This document shows, in pieces, positions 49,301 through 60,400 of a stretch of 64,000 bases of DNA. The position numbers were made by a program, and so were the translations under genes. The notes beneath the pieces were generated by a model. It made no database searches. It worked only from the letters and a program-made list of their open reading frames with translations, and was not told where the DNA came from. The DNA lies in contig WBMZ01010823.1 of assembly GCA_013400975.1 (NCBI GenBank), positions 1 to 64,000 of the forward strand, read 5' to 3'. This stretch comes from Atrichornis clamosus (taxonomy: Eukaryota > Chordata > Aves > Passeriformes > Menuridae). Position 1 is the first letter of the stretch, and each line of letters opens with the position of its first letter.

Positions 49301-52300
49301 GCTGGGCTGATTTTATCACACAATCTGGGCTTTTTTACTGCAAACCATTTGAAATCTACAGATTTCAATTACACTGGGGTCTGGGGCAAGACTCACCTCC
49401 CAGGTTATGACCAGCTCTGACTTGCTGCCTCCACCTCCACTGACATTAGCTGGGGTCACTTCAGGGACTGCAAAAACGAAACAGATGCAGAAGATGGATG
49501 TGACAGCTCTGAAACCCAAAACCCACACTGAGATGGAACAGACCTATGCAGCAACAGGACTCTGCTGGCTTTCCCCTGCTGGTGCCAGGAGCACTGTTAG
49601 AATGACTAATGTGCCATGGCAAACAGCACACTGAAAGTATGTCAATAATAGTATATTAAAAGTATGTCAATTAACTCGTGTATTCAGTCCCTAATTGTTT
49701 GGTTTCAACGTTTGTCCTCCATAAAAAAAGGGCTTTTGTTTATTTTCCCATTTCATACTCGGCTACGACAGAACAGAGGAGCCACCTGCCAGGGGTTCCC
49801 CACACCTGAGGGATCTCTTGGGACTGGGGAGCATTTATTCCACAAGATTTACCCCTAAACCCCTCTGGCCAGCACTACTTACGAGCTTCTTCAGTCCTTC
49901 TCTTCTCCGAAGGCCTGCTGGGCTCCCCAATCCCGATCAGGTTGGCAGCCACCACTCGGAATTCATACTCCACCCAGGGGTTCAGCCCCACCACTGTGGC
50001 TGTGAACGTCCTGCCGTCGATGATCTCTGGCACTGGGAATGCAAGGAAATACTAAAATACTGAAAACTGCTGGGAAAAAGGCACAGGGAACTCTGATTTC
50101 TGTAAAGGCGAGGGTTTAACGTAAATACAAATAAGGATTGATAAACTTTTTCTCATCTTTCTAACATTTTGCTAACTGCAATGAAGTCAAAGAGGCAGCA
50201 TTAATCCACTTCGCTTTTAGCCCAGAAATTCCTGCCATTAAAGAGTTTCTCCAAAATTGCCACTGTTTGAAAGCAAAGCGTCAAGACAACAGGTTTAGAG
50301 GGTTTTTATTTTCCTCTCTTTAAAACACACTGTTGTCTCTATTTAGTGGCTACTGGAACAAAATTAACCTCTGACGGAATGAACAATTACATCATGGGAT
50401 TTTTCCCTCTATCAGGAAAATAATTCCACTTAAAGATAGGCCGGATGACACAGTCTGTCCCTGAGGGATGTCTTTATAGACCACAATTACTGTTGTATAT
50501 CTCCAGCGTGGCAACAAAAGATAGGAATTCATTCTGTTTCCCCTTAAACATTCATGAGAAAAATGGGTGAGTAATAGCACTGCCTGCACCCTAAATCTTT
50601 GGGTTGCCAAACCTGAAACTAGTTAATAAGAGCAGTGCTCTGCAGCCAGGGAAATTGCTTTTCACATCAGGGGACAGCGCTGGCCCGAGCAGCCACGCGT
50701 GGGCCCAGACGGGTGTGTTCTCCACCCGCGGCGCTGCGGGGGGTGCAGGTGAGGGGTGGGGGGCTCACCTGTGCTCACTGCCTGCCATCCCACGGAGAAG
50801 GGGGTCCGTGCCTGCACGACGTACATGGTGATGGGGCTGTGGTTGTCTGCCCCGGGCCTCCAGGACAGCTGGGCCGTGGTGTCCGTCACCTCATCGATGG
50901 TCACGGCCTCGGGGGGGCCCGGGGGACCTGGGGGTGGCAGGAGAATCACAGTGACTCGGCAAGGAGCACCCTGCTCCCCTTGCCTGGGTGGGACTGGGAG
51001 GCACTGGGGAGAGACCAGGGTGTTCGGCTTCACTGCTGGAGTCTTTTTAACCAGGGAAGCACTGCAGGAAGCACTGCAGGAAACACCCGTCAGGGGGAGA
51101 CCCCCTCCTCCATCCCATGGCCACTGCTGCTGGCTGGGAGTGGTACCTCAGGTTCAGTCCCTTCCCATCTCAGAGAATCACGCGCTGGTTTGGCTTGGAA
51201 AGACCTCCGAGATCATCCAGTGCCACCCCTGCCCTGGGCAGGGACACCTCCCACTATCCCAGGGTGCTCCAAGCCCCGTCCAGCCTGGCCTGGACACTCC
51301 CAGGGATCCAGGGGCAGCCACAGCCCTGTGCCAGTGCTTTAGCACCCTTGATGTTCTTAAAGAGTGACAAGATCAGTACTTTTATCATCATCAAGGGTCA
51401 TTTCCTTGCGAGAATTTAATGTTCCTCCTGTTTATGAGAACCAAGGGCAGCAGGGACAGAGCAGGATCCAAGGTTGCTTTCCCCAAAGTTAACGAGCAGG
51501 AAAATATGAATTGTATTTCTCGTAAGGATCCTGACTCAGGGCAATTAATTGCAGCTCTGTCTAAGTCATACTTACACATCACCTGTGTGTGGTAAGAACA
51601 GATCTTGAAATATCAGCAAAGTCACCAAATCAAGTTTATTCCACAAAAGAATAATACTGCTTGGCAGAAATGCTGTGAGTAGCTGGATTCTGCTTCTGCT
51701 GCACAGTTCACAACACAAATGAGCTCTGTTGGTGCAGGGGTGGCACTCAGGACATGAACACGTCCTCGTGTGGGTGAGCTGTGTCTGCTCCCTGAGTATC
51801 TGAAATGCTTTATGTGCTCTGGTTGATGTTGTGAACCCCAGCACTTAGAGCTTTTTCCTTAGATTAACTACAAAATTCTGGGATGCCTCCTAGCCCAGGA
51901 ATTGTCTTATCAGCAGCAGAAGATGGGGGAAAAAACCAGAAATTTTACAAAAGCAACAACAACAGTAACAAAATTCAAATACCTCTTACAATCAGGTCTG
52001 CAGCAGCTGATAGCTTGTCCACACTTGTTTGCACCATGCAGACGTATTTCCCCGCGTGCTTCAGCTGGATGCTCCTGATCATCAAATCACCCGCTGAATC
52101 CTGCTGATAAAGGAGGGAAAAGTGGTTACAATTACTTTTTAATGAGCCCTAAACATCATTATCACATGAAGGACACTGTGACTAATGGATTTACTTTACG
52201 CTGGCTGATGAAAACATCAGTAATGCAAGCCATGGCCTATTAAAATGATGTGAGTCTGCCTTGAAGGTAGGAGAGGAGCATTCCTAAAATTCTGGCTCCT

Positions 52301-53367
52301 CCACGGGGCAGGGGAGCAGGGTTGGGGTCAGTTAAGCACTTTCCCCTTTAAAACAACGTGACAAAGCTGATGTAGGACAGGCTCACTCCAAATCCTCCTT
52401 TATCCCTCTGGATATCCCATTTATTCCCTCTCTGGCACCCAGAGGCCCACGTTGTGTCTCCATCTCTCTTGGAAGTGAAGCCCAGCCCCAATCTGAAGAC
52501 ATCTGCAGTAGTTCCATGGCTTTGTCTCACAGCCAGCATTTTGATTGCCCGGCGTTTTTGTGCTAAAGATCATGAGAACAGCACTCTCTGAGGAAATCTC
52601 GCATCACATAACAGCAGTAATTTGTTTTCCAAACGCCAAGTGCATGTCTGATTAACTGTTGAATAGAACTAATTAGGTTTCTCCATGTACCCGATGCTGA
52701 AAACCTCTCTAAATTTTTCTCCAGACACAAAGCATTCGTTACGTTGGAGATCTCAGGGTAACCTTGTGATTGTGGATTTTGGACTGAGGAATATTAATAA
52801 AGTTTGTAATTTTAGCTTTGTAGGCCAAACAGGCACAGCTACCCCAAAAAGGCATTGCTGCTGCTGTGAGCCCTGGGCATCAATTTGTGAGTGCATCTTT
52901 TAATGATTTTTTTTTTTAAGGGATAACAGCAAGGCTTGGAAATTGTATTTCCCTTTCCTTTCAGCATTAAATTTCACTCCTGACAAATGTAAACATGGAC
53001 TGTCACTGTGCCTGAGACCCAGAGGAGCCTGTGGCTAAAATCTCCCTTAGAGCAACAAGCAAAACTCTTCCAGTTTTCTACCTCTGCTGAAAATTCTGCA
53101 TTTCTTTCCTCCTTTTTCTTGCTGCCTTCATCCAATTCCTTCTATCAGTAACCTTATCTACATTACCTACTTTTTTAGATTTAATACTTACCCCTCCAAC
53201 TCTTTCAAAGTGATCCCCATCCTTTTCAAAGTCTATCAGGTGCCCATTAAATGACCAGGTGAACATGATGTCCAGTGAGTGATCGTGAGAGACCTGACAA
53301 GGCAAGACGATGCTCTCTCCAACCGTGACATCCATGCTGAAAGGGGACACCATGACCCGGGTTGGAT
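43273..53367 (-). CDS. CNTN4: Contactin-4 (CNTN4), 3' half: Ig6, FNIII 1-4, GPI signal
   Basis: Contactin-4 is a GPI-anchored neuronal cell-adhesion molecule of the immunoglobulin superfamily, involved in axon guidance. Eleven coding exons on - join in phase: 53367-53192, 52103-51983, 50927-50769, 50032-49883, 49467-49397, 47975-47741, 47245-47130, 46702-46516, 46016-45904, 44499-44331 and 43373-43273. They give 1598 nt, the last 531 residues of a protein of about 1026 in human. The first in-window exon starts at [18 protein letters not shown] (Ig6). FNIII domains follow, with [60 protein letters not shown] and [20 protein letters not shown]. The end is a hydrophobic GPI-attachment signal. 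Paralogues CNTN3, 5 and 6 were considered; the near-identity with CNTN4 and the location beside IL5RA decide it. Ig1-Ig5 exons are beyond the right edge. Several FNIII exons are unusually GC-rich at third positions. Confidence 0.97.
44331..44499 (-). CDS. CNTN4: CNTN4 exon, FNIII-4 second half
   Basis: The acceptor is CGGCTGCAG and the donor TCTCGA|GTAAGG. It encodes [20 protein letters not shown] and [20 protein letters not shown], identical to human at nearly all positions. Confidence 0.97.
45904..46016 (-). CDS. CNTN4: CNTN4 exon, FNIII-4 first half
   Basis: The acceptor is TTGGTGTAG and the donor TACAAA|GTGAGT. It encodes [20 protein letters not shown] and [18 protein letters not shown]. 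It contains no long ORF; assigned by phase and near-identity to human. Confidence 0.97.
46516..46702 (-). CDS. CNTN4: CNTN4 exon, FNIII-3 second half
   Basis: The acceptor is GCTTCCCAG and the donor CCAC|GTGAGT. It encodes [40 protein letters not shown] and [20 protein letters not shown]. Third positions are mostly G/C, more than in neighbouring exons. Confidence 0.97.
47130..47245 (-). CDS. CNTN4: CNTN4 exon, FNIII-3 first half
   Basis: The acceptor is ACTACCCAG and the donor TATGAG|GTATGG. It encodes [20 protein letters not shown] and [19 protein letters not shown]. Confidence 0.96.
47741..47975 (-). CDS. CNTN4: CNTN4 exon, FNIII-2 second part
   Basis: The acceptor is TGCCCGCAG and the donor GAAG|GTACGG. 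It encodes [40 protein letters not shown] and [20 protein letters not shown]. Very GC-rich, with many CpGs inside the coding sequence. Confidence 0.97.
49397..49467 (-). CDS. CNTN4: CNTN4 exon, FNIII-2 first part
   Basis: A 71-nt exon with acceptor GTTTTTGCAG and donor TGGGAG|GTGAGT. It encodes [20 protein letters not shown] and TWE, identical to human in this stretch. Confidence 0.97.
49883..50032 (-). CDS. CNTN4: CNTN4 exon, FNIII-1 second half
   Basis: The acceptor is CATTCCCAG and the donor AAGCTC|GTAAGT. It encodes [40 protein letters not shown] and SEKRRTEEA. Confidence 0.97.
50769..50927 (-). CDS. CNTN4: CNTN4 exon, FNIII-1 first half
   Basis: The acceptor is CCACCCCCAG and the donor ACAG|GTGAGC. 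It encodes [40 protein letters not shown] and [14 protein letters not shown]-rich codon use. Confidence 0.97.
51171..51353 (-). mobile_element. CR1 LINE 3' fragment in CNTN4 intron
   Basis: GAGAATCACGCGCTGGTTTG, then GCTTGGAAAGACCTCCGAGA, CTGGGCAGGGACACCTCCCA and CCAGCCTGGCCTGGACACTC in antisense order. It closely resembles the copies at 2673 and 63236, so probably the same subfamily. Confidence 0.88.
51983..52103 (-). CDS. CNTN4: CNTN4 exon, Ig6 second half
   Basis: The acceptor is CTTTATCAG and the donor AAGAG|GTATTT. It encodes [20 protein letters not shown] and [20 protein letters not shown], including the Ig YxC cysteine (YVC). Confidence 0.96.
53192..53367 (-). CDS. CNTN4: CNTN4 exon, Ig6 first half
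   Basis: The acceptor is TTGTTTGTAG and the donor GGAGGG|GTAAGT. It encodes [40 protein letters not shown] and [18 protein letters not shown]. Contains the first Ig6 cysteine and core Trp. It is the most 5' CNTN4 exon in the window. Confidence 0.97.
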
Positions 53368-54939
53368 CTACAAACAACAGAGAAAAGGGGGGAAGAAAAG
53401 GGATTATTCTTGTTCTCCTCAGGAACAGAGACATGTAGAGCTCAGAGATCCTAAGCAGTGATCACTTAGGAAGGTCCTTAAAGCAACACGTGAACTGCCC
53501 CATCTTAGTTTTTACCCTCCGACACCTTTCTCTGGTTGTTGGATTGAAACACGATGAACAAACCACTCAGAATCCTCTTCCAGCCACCATCCCGATGAAG
53601 AAGGAGTAAAGACAAGGCTGGAAAAGAGTGCAGCAGATCTGAAAGGCATCATTAACATTTGTGAGGAAGCTTGGAGATCAGAGATTCTCTTATTTGAATC
53701 TTCTTGCTTCAAGGATTTGTTTCACAGTGACACATTGCTCGCCACAGTTACCAAAACACTGTTCTGTCGTTCCTAAGTTAAATGTTGCCTTAAGAAAACT
53801 CTCTCAGTGTAAAATCTCCAAAACTGGAATGAAGAAGAGGGTATTAAAACCAGGAGTTTTTAATCTGGCCGTACCTGGAAAGGGAAAGATTAGGCTGAGA
53901 TTATTGTTAAACATGACGTTTATTGAAAATTGGGCACGTTCTCTGATGGATGGTTTCACATTTCACATTTCAGATCCTTTCTTTGTGCAAGGAGAGCCCC
54001 CACAAAGAGTAAATATAAAAAACGAGTGATACCAACCATGGAACACGAATCCCTGCCTTAAGCCAAGTGCTGCAGTGATGTCAGACAGGGGTATTTCAGG
54101 GAGCTGAAGCACGAGAAAGGGTCCTAAACACGACACTTCCAAAGGGAAGCCCCCAAACCTGGATCTGTGACATAGCAAGTTCTGCCTGTTAAATACAGGC
54201 AGCAGCTCCACCTCGGACTTCAGGACTAAACCCTTTTTCACAGCTGGAGTTCCCCAGATCCTTTACCACTGGTTTAATTGTCTATTTTTCACTTTACTGT
54301 GAGCAGAGTGGTGGCACAGAAAGATGAGCCATGACACATTATGCAGACTTCAGCTCCTCGTCTGTGCCTGTGAATTCCCTCTGCCTCTAAAGTTAACATT
54401 TCTCTCTCATTTCTGTTGACAAAAATGCAGCCATTTTTTTCTCCAGGGCCTCAGAGGAAATGAAAAGGAGAAAAAATATTGCTTAACAATGAGACCAAAA
54501 GTCTGAAAATCATACAGAGATAGATATTTTTGCTTATTCCAAAAATCTATTCTGCACAGCTGTCATGCTAAAATAATACCAGCATTATTCAATCTCTGGT
54601 ACATGACACCAAAATCTTAACTACTTCTTCCAGAGACTTTTGCCCAACTGCTTAATTCTCTGCTAAAGTAATAAAGATACAGCAACAAAGATATGGACTG
54701 GGCAGAACTACTCACCAAAATCCAGGGGATTCAAAGCTGTTCCTGGATTTACAACAACCTTATCAAAAGGGTACAGGAGGTGGTGAAAAAGATTTCCTTG
54801 CTGTCTACAGAGATTTCAGATCAAGTCCTCAGGGACTTGGCTGTCTTATTTTGGACAAATTGAATTCATCTGTATTTTGTGTTCACTTCTAACCAAGCAG
54901 AGCAACACTTAGAACAACCACAGTAAGTCTTATGAGGTT

Positions 54940-55315
54940 TAACTAATTAGTACAATTAATTATTTAATACATTTAATATATCTCAGGTGTTTATAAGCAT
55001 GTAAAGAATGAACAATATAAAAACTATAAATATATAGACTAGAATAGACAGTTAATTGTATGAAATTTTAGAATATAGAATAGATTCTAGAATAGAATTC
55101 TAGTATATAATCTGAATTGTAGAATTCTATACAATGATATTGCAGAATATATTATAGAAATTATATTGCAGAATATATTATGTATTTCTATTCTTTATAG
55201 AATATTTCTATTCTATAGTTAGAATATAAACGATTTATATAAAGTTATGGAATATAGAATATAACAGAATTCTAGAATCGATATTCTATATAAATACAAA
55301 GAATAAAGACTACAA
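54940..55315. repeat. AT-rich palindromic degenerate repeat
   Basis: Repeated variants of TAGAATATAGAAT, ATTCTAGAATAGAATTCTAG and GAATATATTATAGAAATTAT, many near-palindromic. A direct repeat of TATATTGCAGAATATATTAT occurs at about 55138 and 55167. It reads as an expanded, decayed AT-rich minisatellite able to form hairpins. Confidence 0.8.
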
Positions 55316-55418
55316 AGAAATGGGTGTTTGCTGAAGGCCAGAGCAGCTCAGCACAGCTCCTGCAGATGTTGTAGGAACTGTGAGTTCCTGGTGCCTCCAA
55401 AAACCAGCCTGCAGGTTT

Positions 55419-55665
55419 CATGGAATCACTTAAGTTGGAAAAGATCTTTTAAGACCATCGAGTCCAACCATCCCCAGCACTGCCAAGGCCACCACTGACC
55501 ACGTCCCCAGGTGCCACACGCACACATCTGTTAAATCCCTCCTGGGATGGGGCCTCCACCCCCGCCCTGGGCAGCTGTGCCAGGGCCAGGCAGCCCTTTC
55601 AGTGTAGAATTTTTCCCGATATACAACCTCAGCCTTCCCTGGTGCAGCTGGAGCCCTTCCCGCGG
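55419..55665 (-). mobile_element. CR1 LINE 3' fragment in CNTN4 intron
   Basis: CATGGAATCACTTAAGTTGG, AAGACCATCGAGTCCAACCA, CACGTCCCCAGGTGCCACAC, CCTCCTGGGATGGGGCCTCC and TACAACCTCAGCCTTCCCTG appear in the order of the CR1 subgroup also seen at 22323. Confidence 0.85.
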
Positions 55666-56199
55666 AGCCCCGGGAGGGCCAGGAGCTGTGACCTGTGCAG
55701 GCTGGCAGTGGCTGTCTGTAGGTGTCACTGGAGGCTCGGGGAAGCAGCAAAGCTCCTGCCCAGCCTTCCTTCCACGCCGGCATTTCCAGGAGGACGTTTT
55801 TTGTGTGTCAGAGGCGGCACCTTTCAGTTTGCCGCGGTTTTCCCTGCCCAGCTGCAGCCCCGTGGATCTGAGCAGCCCGAAAGCTCCCGGGAATGGTCCC
55901 CAGCTGGAGCAAACCCTCAGGGCCACTCCGGCACAGCTCTGGATGCCCAGCCCTCACTCAGCCTCTCCGGTGGGGTGCACGGAGGTCACCCGAGCTTGTC
56001 TTACCTCCTTTAATCCTGCCCTGCATCCCTGTTTTCCCGCGTCACCTCCCCTGGCTCTACTGCTGCGGCACCGTGCAGGACCTGGGGTCCTCCTGGCTGA
56101 TTAAATGTGTTTGGTTCATACCACCAGAGATTTTAACGAAGTTTTCTTCCTTGCTTAGAAGAAGGGCAGCTGAGCAGCACTTCCCATCCGCGGGAAGGC

Positions 56200-56560
56200 T
56201 GTAACTGCTCCCCTTCTCTCCCTTATCGGCAGCCCATCATCACCCGTGAGCGCCGCCGGCGTCTCCCGGCAGGGATGCAGGGATGCAGGGATGCATTTCC
56301 GAGCTGCACGCCCCCGGCCTGCGGGCCTGAGGGTCACAGCGACCCAACCTGCGGGGAGAGCACCCCACGCGCTATGGATCCGCTGTGGACCGCGTGTCCA
56401 TTAGGAGGGATTCCTTGTTCAGGGAGAACAGCTCTGCAGCGGCGCGGCCGCAGCACGCGCGGGGTGCGCCGCGCCGCACCCACCTGCGGGAGGTCACCCG
56501 GCGCGACACGGCCTGCAGGGCACGGGCGGGCGACACCAAGCGCGGCCCACACTGACCCTC
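56200..56560. promoter_or_regulatory. Intronic CpG island in CNTN4
   Basis: CpG-dense sequence (GCGCGGCCGCAGCACGCGCG, GGGTGCGCCGCGCCGCACCC, ACCCGGCGCGACACGG) in otherwise moderate-GC intron. It includes a three-fold tandem of GCAGGGATGC near 56269-56293. On - a possible donor CCCGCAG|GTGGGTG lies at its left part. It could be an internal promoter for a short CNTN4 transcript or an unrelated CpG island; no transcript evidence is available. Confidence 0.6.
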
Positions 56561-57341
56561 ACAGATAACGCCTTCTGCCCTTAAAAAAACCCAGGTCAGC
56601 GCAGAGCAGCTCTTGAATGATGCAGGAGGAGCGGGGAGAGCGAGACGCGGTGCCACGGATATTGTGCCCATCAGCAAGATTCCCAGCGGCCAGAGGGGAT
56701 TCTCCAGACCTGGCGGTGCTGGATGGCTGCTCAGCATCCCGTCCGGCTCAGCGCCGGGGGCTGTGAGAAGCACTCCAGGGGATGGATTCGGCAGTGCCAA
56801 CAACCGGGGCCTTTCAGTTCAGGGCATCCAAGTCCTCAGCAAACAATGAGATCTGCTTTGCCAGCCCTGCCTGCTGAAGGAATACAGAGCATTTGACTGC
56901 AATAAAACACTGAACTGTAACGTGGCCAGGAGATGCAGCTCCTGTTGTTGGCCTCAGAGCAGTGGAACTGAGCATTCAGAGACAGATTAAAAAACCAGAA
57001 GGGATCAAGTCAGCATTTCCAGTGCTGGGTGCTGAGCCCTGTGCAGCTGATACCTCAGTGCTTACCTGGCCGTCTATCCCAGCACAGGGGAGGAGGTCAG
57101 AGGAGAAGGAACAAAGGGAATAATCAGGTTTTCACATATTTATCCAGCATAAAAAACCTGAAGAACTCCCCTCCACAGCCCCCAAATTAACATTTCTCTC
57201 AGACTGTTCTACTTCTAAGGGAAATTTTCTAAGATCCTGCAAACACTTATTCCTTTCTTTCTTCTTCCAGCCTTGCCTTCATTCAAGTTTGCACTTTCAT
57301 GCTGCTAGGAAGCTAATGGGAATGTTGTAAAAGACACTCTA

Positions 57342-57420
57342 GAATCATGGAATAATTAAGATTGGAAAAGACCTCCAAGATCAAGTCCAAACTTCAACCT
57401 ATTTCAAGGTCTGCAGTATA
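57342..57420 (-). mobile_element. Short CR1 LINE 3' fragment
   Basis: TAGAATCATGGAATAATTAA, then GATTGGAAAAGACCTCCAAG and ATCAAGTCC: the extreme 3' part of an antisense CR1, truncated soon after. Confidence 0.8.
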
Positions 57421-60400
57421 TGTCCCACTCCCTTTTCCTCCTTTGCCTAAGGAGGGAAAGTCTGCTGTAAATACTCATGGAATTGGTTTTAAGAAACATG
57501 GATTGGATCCTTATATGGAAAAAAAACCCCAGCAGGGTTGGTTTTTGCTGAGGGATTTGTACATTTTCTTCAAGTGCCTAAGAATTAGGGGCAGCACTCT
57601 TCTTATCCCCAGAGGGCATCTAACTCGAGCATTTGGGACTCATTTTTCCTCTTTTTTTTTTTTTTTTTTTTTGGAATACCAGCATATTTACCAATTCCAT
57701 TTCGGCTTTTATCAGCAGGAGTTAATGAATGCATCACAGATCAATGTCCTCTACTTGCAATGACATTTTACATTATTGTATTGATTCCAAGGCAAATCAT
57801 GTCTGGAGATAATCAAAATCAATCTTGGGAGGATCTGGTTTCTAGGAGCAACCAAAGAATCAAAGTCCAATACATGAAAATACTCAAATGTGCTCACATG
57901 TTTTTTTTCCTCTGTTTGTGAATGAAACATTTATCCAGGACCATGAAGTCAAAAGCATCTGAGACTTGACTGGTGAAACTTTTGGGAGCTCTGAGCACCA
58001 TCACACACTGAGACGTGCAGGAGAGAGGAAAATACAATTCTGAACTAAGGAGATTACAACCCAGCGAATAACTGAACACACAGTACAAATTAGCAGAGCA
58101 AACTACACTCTTAACAGATTGAGGACTTTGTGGGGCATGGCCAAATTTGAGATTAAAAAGAAATGGGGAAAAGGTAAGTATTTACAAGATTTGGCCTTCA
58201 AAATATCCCACTTGTGAGCTGGGAGGAGCTGTGAGGAAAGCACGTACTTGCTTTCAGGAACAGGAACTTGGCTCTTATGGCAATATATCTCTTTTTTTTC
58301 CCCCCCTATAATCAGCTACTGCACAATACCAGCCAAGTAACTGATTTATAATCACAGAATCCAGAAGATTCTGCAGCATTTACACCCTCTGGTGTGTCCT
58401 ATGGTAGCTCAGCCTAATAAAATACAATCCTATTAAAAGGAGACACTATCAGCTTAGAAAAGAGAGTTTAGGCTTGGGACTAAAGTCACTTAGCTCTGAC
58501 TTTAGAAGAGTTTGTGATTAGTGCTCCAGAGCTTTCCACGCCATCAGGCAGCACGGATCTCTGGCAGTGAGACATGGCCTTGTATTTAGCAGGGATTAAG
58601 GAAAGGAGGGATGGAAATCTGACCTTCCCTGGCAGAGCACAGACTCCAGTTCAGGAACACAACCCTGGGCTGGGCATTCAGGCCATGCTAAAACTGCTCT
58701 GCTGAAGGAGGATCCTTATCCTGCCACTTACTTGGTTTAAATCTCACCACAGCGGGGTGGGGACGTGGGAGCACTTTCAGCTGGGTGCCTGAGCCCCTCT
58801 CTCTGAGGAATCCTCTGTTTTCTGAGAGTTTGGATGCTGTTCCTGTGGCTGCACTCCACAGTGACCCCTCCACCCAGCTGAATCCAAGAACAGCAGTTTC
58901 CTGCTCAGCTTCAGGAAAGAGCCTCCCACAGGTTGAGAACTGCCTCCCCTGGATGGGAGAGTCTCCCTCCCAGGAATTAATGCCTCCCACTGCCCAGACA
59001 GGGACCAGGCAGTCCGTCAGGGGATGCATCTCTGCACACTCAAACCTGCATTCTTTGTGTGGCTGAATAATAAATAACGGTTCATTTAAATCTGGGAACA
59101 CACTGAGAATGGAATGGCACAGAAGGATACTGGGGAGGGATGTGCCATTAGTGCAAATTCAAGGACCAAAATATATGAAAATATAACCACTCCAGTGAGA
59201 GTGCAGAGAGTGACGAGAGGACCCCATACTCCACTTTAACCTCCATTTTACCCAGCGCAATGCAATCTGATCAAATCAAGCTCTCTCCATCCAATTGTCA
59301 CAAAGAAAATCACGTGTAAGGGGCTCTGGAGATGACAATCAAATCTGTCACTCAGAGAAATCTGTTCTTGCTCTTTACAGCAGGATGCAGCAGCGCCTGA
59401 TTACAGCGGGAACCCCAAACATCCCTTCTCCACCTCCGCAGTGCAGACTAAAATAAAAACCACTCCAGAGGTGCCCCCAGGGAAATGGCTGGGTGTGACA
59501 AACGATCCAAGGCTGTGTGGACGACCCAGGGAATTCAAGGTGCCACCTTTCGTGGGCTATTGATTGCAGCCAGCTGATATCAGCCTGCTGGAGGATGGAA
59601 CAATCCACTGTCATTGCAGAAATGATGGCCATCTTGCAGGGAAGGTTAATCAGATACAGGGGAAATCACAGCTAATCTCTGATGAATTGCAAGTCACTCA
59701 GGGATCAATCACTGTTCTCCCCGTACCACAAACCACGGGAGTTGTGCAGGTGTAATTCCATGCAGCCCATGGACACAGGGCCCAAGAACATTTTGCCCCT
59801 GGGAGCAGTTCACCCTGCAGAGATGGTTCGTTTATGGTGCTTTTACATGTTTGGAATGGTAATGGCCACCAAGCAAAAATTCCAGGAGGCAGCAGAGCAG
59901 CAAAAATATAATATCCAGGCACTCAAACTGCAAAATTAGGGAGTGACTGGAACTGTCTTTGCATTTTTAAGGTACAAGTGTGTATTTTAGGCCTTTCCCA
60001 CACAAATTCTATGTCTTACTATCCACCCTCCTTATCAGGAACAGGATGTTAGGAATTAGCTGACATGCAAGAATAAATCCCAAATTAAGAGTCATTAGGA
60101 GCAGATGTCTCTTGAGCTGTCAAACTTACAGAATAGCAGGAAAATCCCTGGCTGGACTTTCCAGCTTCCCAGTGAATGATCCATAGCTTAACCATCCTTA
60201 ATGTCACACAGATCAAGGCTTGCATGTGTCACCCATGCCTTGGGATAAGCCAGGCTCGGTGTCCAGGACATTTATCAAGCCCAAGACACATCTCCACATG
60301 TACCATTTGTATTGGGAAAGGGAACTGGAGGGGAGCACCTAAGGATACCTCTGAAAACAGGACAAGCTTTTGCTATTTCTTTACTAGTTGGGTTTTTTTT

